Translations under genes and position numbers: made by a program
Shown here: positions 15,390-20,463 of the stretch, in pieces
Layout of the letters: each line of letters starts with the position of its first letter
Numbering within the stretch: position 1 is the stretch's first letter
The notes under the pieces: generated by a model
What the model was told of the DNA's origin: nothing
Databases searched by the model: none
What the model saw: only the letters and a program-made list of their open reading frames with translations
Source of the DNA: Lachnospiraceae bacterium
GTDB taxonomy: Bacteria > Bacillota > Clostridia > Lachnospirales > Lachnospiraceae
DNA: 20,463 nucleotides
Direction of reading: 5' to 3'
Assembly: GCA_009774395.1 (NCBI GenBank)
Contig: VSNQ01000088.1
Coordinates: forward strand, 1-20,463

Positions 15390-15994
15390 CAAGATTGTTG
15401 TATCCAGTAAAAGTTTTAGGTCCGGGCAACCGTGTAGGTATTTGGTTCAATGGGTGTACTCATTTTTGTAAAGGTTGTAGTAATCCGGAATTGTGGGAAT
15501 TACAGGATAGGTACAAGGTCTCTTTAGAAAATGTCATTAAGTTAATTGAAAGAATAACAGAACATCATAAGGTTGATGGGTTTACAATTACAGGTGGAGA
15601 TCCTTTTGAACAGGCAGAAGATTTGGAAAAGTTAGTAAATTATTTATCCACAATTACTCAAGACATAATTATATATTCGGGTTACAAATTTGATTATTTG
15701 AATGATAAACATCATTCTATTTTAGAAAAAATAGCAGTTTTAATCGATGGGGAATACATCGAAGAAAAAAATGAGGACTGTTTTATGAAAGGTTCAACTA
15801 ACCAAAATATCATTGTATTAAACCAAAGTTATAAGGATATGTATGATAACTATCTTATAAATGGAGAGAATGAGATACAAAATTTTACAACAACTGACGG
15901 TGTGATTTCTGTGGGAATTCATAGACGGGGATACGAACAGGAACTAAATGATTTGATGAATAAAATGGGATTGGAGGAGACAAACAATGGGTGA
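15380..15994 (+). CDS. NrdG-like radical SAM (activase-type) protein
   Basis: A 204-residue protein with CTHFCKGC (Cys26, Cys30, Cys33; CX3CX2C) for a 4Fe-4S cluster and TITGGDPFEQ for S-adenosylmethionine binding. Its short length and the opening GPGNRVGIWFNGC are typical of anaerobic ribonucleotide reductase activase-like enzymes, which generate a 5'-deoxyadenosyl radical. No NrdD or other glycyl-radical enzyme is in the window, so the substrate is unknown; it may modify an operon protein or a nucleotide rather than activate NrdD. Beyond ~residue 110 it is extended relative to classical NrdG (usually ~150-180 aa). It begins within the FHA gene (10-bp overlap) and its stop overlaps the AAA+ start by 8 bp, so it is made in step with both. 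Confidence 0.88.
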   Translation: MYVARLLYPVKVLGPGNRVGIWFNGCTHFCKGCSNPELWELQDRYKVSLENVIKLIERITEHHKVDGFTITGGDPFEQAEDLEKLVNYLSTITQDIIIYSGYKFDYLNDKHHSILEKIAVLIDGEYIEEKNEDCFMKGSTNQNIIVLNQSYKDMYDNYLINGENEIQNFTTTDGVISVGIHRRGYEQELNDLMNKMGLEETNNG

Positions 15995-17852
15995 TTTTAT
16001 TCCGAAGTGGCATAGGGAATTAGAAATCTTTGATAAGATTAAACCTATAATCATTCTTGAAGGAAATGTGTTGGATAAATACCAATATCCAACAGATGGA
16101 AGTGTTCAAAAAGGTAGCATATTAAGGCTTGTTGAATATCTTCATTATTATTTTAAGGATGCTGGATATCAAAATATTGCATTTTACGATAGCATAAGAG
16201 GATTCTACAACAATTGTGAGGATGGCTATATTCAAAATTTTGCAAAACTGGTTGGAGGGAGTCTTGAGGATCAACATATAAGGGCCGATTTTAAGGGACG
16301 AAATGGCACGGCTTCAAATATTGTTAAGCAAGCTATCTCACAAGCAAATGAAGCTACAGCTGTGGTAATGGATTTTGCATCTAGATATATTGCGTCTCCT
16401 AGTAATATGGAGCAGTCGGAAATTGATAGTTTTACAATTTTATTACAGGCCTCTATTGAAGGAAAAGATGTCAGAACCCAAAATGGAATACTAAAAAATG
16501 TTGTGATACTTCTTGTTAATAAGATTAACGATTTGCCAGCTTGGTTTTATTTGGACAATCCAAATGTAAAAACGATTTTGCTGAAAACTCCATCAAAGGA
16601 GGAACGTGAGGCTTTAGTTAAAGGAGCCAATTTCCCTAGCTTTTTTGCAAGTGATATCTTTGTAGAAGAAAATGCTTACTATCAAGAACATCCAGACGAA
16701 CTTGAAAAAATACAAGATAAATTTGTCGCATTAACAGAAGGATTCACTTTTACTGAACTAAATGGATTACGAAGATTATCAAAAAATCAGCAAATTCACA
16801 TCAAAAATATGTGTGATGTTGTAGATTTGTATAAGTTTGGAATTAAAGAGAATCCATGGAATACACTCAAATATCAAGAAATGCAGAATGCTCATGCTGA
16901 CTTCGAAAAAAGAGTAAAAGGACAGGAAATAGCATTAACAAAAACATTAGATGTAATAAAGAGAGCTATGACTGGAATGTCTGGGATGCAATCTTCTGGT
17001 AAGCCCAAAGGAGTGTTGTTTTTTGCGGGACCAACAGGTACGGGTAAAACAGAAACAGCAAAAACATTGGCTGAAAAATTGTTTGGTGATGAACATAATT
17101 GCATTCGTTTTGATATGAGTGAGTATGGTCAGTCACACAGTGATCAAAAGTTATTAGGAGCGCCTCCTGGATATGTGGGTTACGAAGCGGGTGGACAGCT
17201 TACAAATGCGGTAAAGAATAATCCTTTTTCAATTTTGTTGTTTGATGAGATTGAGAAGGCTCATCCGTCAATTTTAGACAAATTTCTTCAGATATTGGAG
17301 GATGGAAGAATGACGGATGGTCAAGGTAATACAGTTTATTTTTCAGAAACAATAATAATTTTCACAAGCAACTTAGGAATATATTCGACCAATAATATGG
17401 GCGAAAGAGTCCAAAGAGTTAATCCAGATATGCCTTATGAAGAAGTGCAGAAAAATGTGAGAAAGGGTATCGAAGATTATTTTAAGCTTCAGTTAGGCAG
17501 ACCAGAAATTCTTAATAGAATTGGTGAGAATATAGTTGTTTTTGATTTTATTAGACCAGATGTTGCAAAATCCATCTTGGCGGCTCAAATAGATAAGATT
17601 GTTAAGAATGTACAGTCTGAAAAGAACATTAAAATTTCTATTTCAGATTCTGCAATGAAAACATTGGAAGATGCAGCTCTTGGAAATCTTGAAAATGGTG
17701 GTAGAGGAATAGGTAACATTGTTGAGAGCTTGTTCATTAATCCTCTTTCTAGATATATGTTTGATAATGAGATTTTTGGAGATAAGGAAATAGTAATTGA
17801 GCAAATTAATGCTGAAAAAATGCCATACTCACTTGTTTGCTCGGAGAGATAG
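15987..17852 (+). CDS. ClpA/ClpB-type AAA+ ATPase with degenerate first module
   Basis: A 621-residue protein behind GGAGGAG inside the preceding gene. Residues ~300-610 are a Clp/Hsp100 D2-type AAA+ module: Walker A GPTGTGKT (348-355), pore loop APPGYVGYEAGG, Walker B LLFDEIEKAH (Asp420, Glu421), sensor 1 TSNLG, arginine finger region GRPEILNRI and sensor 2 GGRGIGN. Residues ~15-270 look like a decayed AAA+ module: VVMDFAS (Asp129) sits at a Walker B-like place and VVILLVNKINDLPAW at a sensor 1-like place, but there is no P-loop. No Clp N-domain, M-domain or ClpP-binding IGF loop is obvious. The active module should thread a protein through its pore; the target is unknown, possibly a phosphorylated operon component recognised through the FHA protein. 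Confidence 0.9.
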   Translation: MGDFIPKWHRELEIFDKIKPIIILEGNVLDKYQYPTDGSVQKGSILRLVEYLHYYFKDAGYQNIAFYDSIRGFYNNCEDGYIQNFAKLVGGSLEDQHIRADFKGRNGTASNIVKQAISQANEATAVVMDFASRYIASPSNMEQSEIDSFTILLQASIEGKDVRTQNGILKNVVILLVNKINDLPAWFYLDNPNVKTILLKTPSKEEREALVKGANFPSFFASDIFVEENAYYQEHPDELEKIQDKFVALTEGFTFTELNGLRRLSKNQQIHIKNMCDVVDLYKFGIKENPWNTLKYQEMQNAHADFEKRVKGQEIALTKTLDVIKRAMTGMSGMQSSGKPKGVLFFAGPTGTGKTETAKTLAEKLFGDEHNCIRFDMSEYGQSHSDQKLLGAPPGYVGYEAGGQLTNAVKNNPFSILLFDEIEKAHPSILDKFLQILEDGRMTDGQGNTVYFSETIIIFTSNLGIYSTNNMGERVQRVNPDMPYEEVQKNVRKGIEDYFKLQLGRPEILNRIGENIVVFDFIRPDVAKSILAAQIDKIVKNVQSEKNIKISISDSAMKTLEDAALGNLENGGRGIGNIVESLFINPLSRYMFDNEIFGDKEIVIEQINAEKMPYSLVCSER

Positions 17853-17860
17853 GTGATTTC

Positions 17861-18604
17861 GTGATAGTTACTGCGCTTGTAAAAACAGGTATTGGAAAAG
17901 AAATATGCGATGATAGTGTTTTTAATGGAGAAAATATTATCTCACAAGATGCGGTTATTGTATTTGAAAAAATTGAGAGTTCATGGTTTGCAGTTGCCGA
18001 TGGAGTAGGAGGTAATGCCGGAGGGCATGAAGCTAGTACTTATTTGTTGGACTATATACAGTGTAATTATGAGAAAACAGATGATGAGGCCGCTTTAGAG
18101 TTGTTATTGAAAGATGCAAACATAAGCTTGATAGACAATGCACAAAAAATAGCCGGAAAAGAACAAATGGCAACTACATTTACAGGCGTATTTTTTTGTA
18201 ATGAAGGCTTGAAAATAGCTCATTCTGGCAACACCAGATTATATGCGTTGCAAGGAAACTATTTAAAACAGTTAACATCTGACCACACAACATATCAATG
18301 GTTGATTCGTCAAGGAAATTACGAAGCTGCTGAAATGTGTAATAAAAGCGAGATTATTTCGTGTTTTGGTGGAGGGGACAATGATTTGCTTAAAATGTTA
18401 TCTGTAGAAACAATTTTAATGGAGTCTATTCCAAATACATTGATTATGACATCAGATGGAATACATGATTACGTTGATATAGATACTTTTGAAGAAATAC
18501 TGTGTGAACCTATACCAATAAAAGAACGAGTAGTTAAACTATGGAAAAAGGCTCAAGAACTTGGATCCAGCGATGATTGTTCAGTATTGATAATGGAGAG
18601 ATAA
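17861..18604 (+). CDS. PP2C-family Ser/Thr protein phosphatase
   Basis: A 247-residue PPM/PP2C phosphatase, near the minimal catalytic length. The metal-binding pattern is retained: CDDS (Asp17, Asp18), VADGVGGNAGGHEAS (Asp47, Gly48), MATTF, HSGNTRLY, LTSDHT, TSDGIHDYV (Asp199) and SSDDCSVLI (Asp238, Asp239). I chose GTG 17861 because AGGTG lies about 6 bases upstream and the protein then begins MIVTALVKTGIGKEICDDS, matching the usual PP2C opening; an in-frame TTG at 17837 overlaps the AAA+ gene and would add 8 residues. It has no membrane segment. It should reverse phosphorylation by the kinase at 11763; bacterial kinase/PP2C pairs are often encoded together. Confidence 0.92.
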   Translation: MIVTALVKTGIGKEICDDSVFNGENIISQDAVIVFEKIESSWFAVADGVGGNAGGHEASTYLLDYIQCNYEKTDDEAALELLLKDANISLIDNAQKIAGKEQMATTFTGVFFCNEGLKIAHSGNTRLYALQGNYLKQLTSDHTTYQWLIRQGNYEAAEMCNKSEIISCFGGGDNDLLKMLSVETILMESIPNTLIMTSDGIHDYVDIDTFEEILCEPIPIKERVVKLWKKAQELGSSDDCSVLIMER

Positions 18605-18606
18605 GA

Positions 18607-19671
18607 ATGGGATTACGATTCAGAAAAAGTGTATCCTTGTGCAAAGGGGTCAAGTTGAATTTCAGTAAAACTGGGATGAGTGTCTCTCTTGGAACAAAAG
18701 GATATCATAAAACTATAAGTACCAGTGGTAGAGTCACAACAACCGTTGGCCTTCCGGGAACAGGTATTTATTATACAGATACAAAAAAGATTGGTGGACA
18801 AAAACAAAATAGGAGTACCCAACCAAGTAGAGCAACCAATGGTCTGTTTGGTAGAAAAAAGGTACCCGAAGAATCTGATTTGCAAAGATATGATGAACTC
18901 GTTTCGATGGATTCAATATATGATAATGAGTCTGAATATGTTGATATTCCAGAGGCGAGTCGAAGTGTAGACAGGAGAGAAGTGGCAACTTCTTCTAGTG
19001 GGACAAGTGCATTTTCAGAACTTATAGATATAGACAGTAGTGAAATACCATGGGATTATTCGGATTCTTTGGAGCCTGGGAATGTCGATGAAAGCAAGAA
19101 AATAAATCTTACAGAGGAAGATATTAAAAATATATATAGATATTGTGATGCAACCATCGAATGGACAGAGATATTAGGTGGTGCTACAGCTGACGAGTTA
19201 TTAATAAATCCTGATGTTTGGCAGTTCTGTAAAAAAATAGCTCCAGATATATTGAGTGGAAACATAGATGCTTATTTAAAAGCAATAGAAGAATTAAGAC
19301 CCGTTGATGATTTGTTATTATACAGCGGAAACTTTGAATTTGGCACGGATAAACCAAGTTATATAGAGGTAGAGTTTTCACATAATGCAAATGATCTGTT
19401 GGATGGTGGTGTTAATAATAGTAGTTTTGAAAACTTGATTGCTGCAATTTCGATTAGAGTTGCTAGAGATTTAATGGCGTTGCTACCAGTGAATAAAGTA
19501 GTTGTCCATGTAGTTGAAGACAATATTACGGTAATGTCTGGTATTTATGATAGAAGTACACTTAATAAATGTTCAAATATGGAAATAGGTGCTTTGATAT
19601 CTAAATTTGAGCATTCAGTTAATAGGAGTGGTGGAAGGCTCGGAGCAGTTGAAAGACTTTTAATTAAGTAG
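18607..19671 (+). CDS. DUF4236 domain protein with unknown C-terminal domain
   Basis: A 354-residue protein. Residues 1-~58 match DUF4236: MGLRFRKSVSLCKGVKLNFS, then KTGMSVSLGTKGYHKTIS and GLPGTGIYYT, a short Gly-rich beta domain of unknown function. A Ser/Asn-rich, probably disordered linker runs to ~160. Residues ~160-354 form an unrecognised mixed domain (LTEEDIKNIYRYCDATIEWT, then FENLIAAISIRVARDLMALL). ATG 18607 is chosen because the DUF4236 domain starts exactly there and GGAG precedes it; an in-frame ATG at 18577 would overlap the phosphatase gene. The start is 2 bp after the phosphatase stop, so it is probably coupled. Ser/Thr residues in the linker are possible kinase targets; this is inference. 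Confidence 0.85.
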   Translation: MGLRFRKSVSLCKGVKLNFSKTGMSVSLGTKGYHKTISTSGRVTTTVGLPGTGIYYTDTKKIGGQKQNRSTQPSRATNGLFGRKKVPEESDLQRYDELVSMDSIYDNESEYVDIPEASRSVDRREVATSSSGTSAFSELIDIDSSEIPWDYSDSLEPGNVDESKKINLTEEDIKNIYRYCDATIEWTEILGGATADELLINPDVWQFCKKIAPDILSGNIDAYLKAIEELRPVDDLLLYSGNFEFGTDKPSYIEVEFSHNANDLLDGGVNNSSFENLIAAISIRVARDLMALLPVNKVVVHVVEDNITVMSGIYDRSTLNKCSNMEIGALISKFEHSVNRSGGRLGAVERLLIK

Positions 19672-19689
19672 AGATAGGAGGGATACTGA

Positions 19690-19830
19690 ATGAGAACAGG
19701 AAGTCATAATAAGAAACGAAATACTATTTCCTGGATATCTATAATCAGTATCCTAATTTGTATATTAATTACTAAGACTTCCCATATCTTAAATGGGCTT
19801 CGTACCTCGAAAATTCAATATTTCAGCTAA
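19690..19830 (+). CDS. Small membrane ORF, probably truncated
   Basis: A 46-residue ORF with a strong AGGAGGG (19676-19682) seven bases before ATG 19690, 18 bp after the DUF4236 gene. The sequence is a basic N-terminus (RTGSHNKKRN), then a hydrophobic stretch WISIISILICILI that could be one membrane helix, then TKTSHILNGLRTSKIQYFS. The last ~17 codons lie in sequence that looks like the end of an IS4-type remnant (from about 19780). I infer that this is the 5' end of a larger membrane protein, the last gene of the operon, cut by that insertion or by a later deletion. The strong ribosome site argues that it was a genuine gene. Confidence 0.55.
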   Translation: MRTGSHNKKRNTISWISIISILICILITKTSHILNGLRTSKIQYFS

Positions 19831-19835
19831 CAAAA

Positions 19836-19855
19836 CAGTATTTATGCCGATACTG
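19836..19855 (-). terminator. Weak hairpin after the transposase remnant
   Basis: CAGTAT and ATACTG pair across an 8-base loop containing the transposase stop. On the minus strand the hairpin is followed by TTTTGTT. The stem is only 6 bp, so termination is uncertain. Confidence 0.35.
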
Positions 19856-20190
19856 CTGCTGGATGTAATGCTTTTTGAAGATATTTTGGTAAACGCTTCT
19901 CAAAATCTGCAGTAAAAGCTGCTATCTGCTCATTGCTCAGTTTCAGGATATCATGAAGACTTGCCATCATTGCTTCCATCAGGATACAAAGGGAATGTGA
20001 GAATGTTATATCCGCCATTTCATCTACAAGAAAGAAGAACAGCTCCCCCAGAGTCCTCTGATCTTCATTCCTGTGCTGCTCCAAAGCAAGCAGCATATAT
20101 CTGGTAAACACGATTGCTGTATGGGCAGTCAGTGCGTCATAGGAAAGACTGTGGCATTCACCAGTCAGATTCAGAACAGCCAGCACTCTA
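19842..20190 (-). pseudogene. Truncated IS4-family-like transposase, C-terminal fragment
   Basis: The minus strand encodes about 114 residues ending at TAA (19844-19842). The stretch AIVFTRYMLLALEQHRNEDQ, then RTLGELFFFLVDEMADITFS, resembles the C-terminus of IS4-type DDE transposases common in gut Clostridia. In this region members carry the last catalytic Glu slightly upstream, which is missing here, so the fragment is not functional. In-frame sequence upstream reaches only a few codons before the stop codon of the neighbouring minus-strand gene (20194-20196), so the break lies at about 20187-20196. Family level is from memory of conserved residues; the exact IS is not named. Confidence 0.7.
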
Positions 20191-20193
20191 TTA

Positions 20194-20463
20194 TTACCAA
20201 ATTTCTAAATCATCCTCTGCATCTACCCATATCTGCAAGTTGCCATCAAGTGTTAATCGGGCATATTCAAGTGGTTCGTCTATTGCTAAAGCATCTAGCG
20301 CACATTGAGAACGGGGAGTAGTCCGTAATCTATCTTCTGCTACATTACAGTCAATCCGTAGGATATATCCGTCAAAGGTTGTTACATCGTAAGCGATGAA
20401 TAACCTGCCGGTTTTACATATTCTAAAATCTGTGGGATAATCTTTTTGACTGACAAGTGATTG
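20194..20463 (-). CDS. C-terminal part of an unknown protein, 5' end outside window
   Basis: The minus strand is open from the window edge for 89 codons to TAA 20196-20194 (a second TAA follows). The fragment reads KTGRLFIAYDVTTFDGYILR, IDCNVAEDRLRTTPRSQCAL, then DEPLEYARLTLDGNLQIWVD and an acidic end, a coherent mixed alpha/beta domain and not a random frame. Plus-strand frames over the same bases lack a ribosome site and have no coherent composition. I do not recognise the family. The gene's C-terminus abuts the IS4 remnant, so the last residues or the stop may have been altered by that insertion. Confidence 0.6.
   Translation of the reverse strand, partial: QSLVSQKDYPTDFRICKTGRLFIAYDVTTFDGYILRIDCNVAEDRLRTTPRSQCALDALAIDEPLEYARLTLDGNLQIWVDAEDDLEIW

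Larger units (their letters stand above)
19781..20193 (-). mobile_element. IS4-type insertion sequence remnant (transposase 3' part and one end)
   Basis: The segment holds the C-terminal coding part of a transposase on the minus strand and the expected downstream tail, with an inverted repeat CCCAT/ATGGG (19781-19797) near its probable outer end. The N-terminal two thirds are missing, and no matching second end or target duplication is visible. Boundaries are approximate. Confidence 0.55.

Noticed and set aside
15380..18604. Type VI secretion control module (kinase, phosphatase, FHA, ClpV-like)
   Set aside because: No tube, sheath, baseplate or membrane-complex genes are present, the kinase and phosphatase lack membrane segments, and the host appears to be a Firmicute.
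20073..20321. Plus-strand small frames at the right end
   Set aside because: They are antisense to the transposase fragment and the minus-strand unknown gene, which have coherent protein sequence; no ribosome site is present.
1..20463. CRISPR array, tRNA or rRNA genes
   Set aside because: I found no regularly spaced repeat array beyond the four units at 932-1080 and no tRNA-like cloverleaf or rRNA sequence by eye.

Overview
The window looks like accessory DNA from a low-GC, anaerobic-type Firmicute, probably a gut Clostridia/Lachnospiraceae relative. This is inferred from AT-rich codon use, strong AGGAGG-type ribosome sites, a MobV relaxase, an ISAs1-family element, an IS4-type remnant and an NrdG-like radical SAM protein. 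I see no rRNA, tRNA, CRISPR array or clear housekeeping gene. Base composition changes along the window: 1-2664 is moderately GC-rich, about 5180-19700 is clearly AT-rich, and the right end is GC-richer again. The window therefore looks like a mosaic.

Left part (1-2664): a mobilizable-element module. A leftward Cro/CI-type repressor (cut by the window edge) and a rightward excisionase-like gene diverge from a shared control region. That region holds two 13-bp sites that are exact reverse complements of each other. Next come about 470 bp of non-coding DNA with four iteron-like repeats and nested hairpins (an oriT candidate), then a MobV/Pre relaxase gene. No integrase is visible.

Middle-left (2680-5236): two translationally coupled genes of unknown function. 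The first appears to have lost its 5' end. The second is interrupted near its 3' end by a complete 1260-bp ISAs1-family element with 19-bp inverted ends and a perfect 10-bp target duplication. The transposase frame is broken at an A6 run just before the first catalytic Asp. Removing the insertion and one duplication copy restores a longer reading frame ending at 5236.

Main region (5343-19830): a tightly packed rightward operon. It encodes a small HTH protein; a 2052-residue DUF4011/SF1 helicase/Vsr-like nuclease/DUF3320 protein; a Ser/Thr kinase; a coiled-coil protein; a zinc-ribbon/FHA protein; an NrdG-like radical SAM protein; a ClpA/ClpB-type AAA+ ATPase with a degenerate first module; a PP2C phosphatase; a DUF4236 protein; and a small membrane ORF. 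Kinase, phosphatase and FHA reader form a complete phospho-signalling set. The unfoldase and the helicase-nuclease are plausible effectors. I read this as a candidate conflict or anti-phage system whose activity is set by Thr/Ser phosphorylation. That is inference from gene content. A near-consensus promoter (5178-5206) followed by a terminator-like hairpin (5295-5330) directly before the HTH gene suggests attenuation.

Right end (19780-20463): the last operon ORF runs into a truncated IS4-type transposase remnant on the minus strand. This abuts the 3' end of an unknown minus-strand gene that continues past the window.
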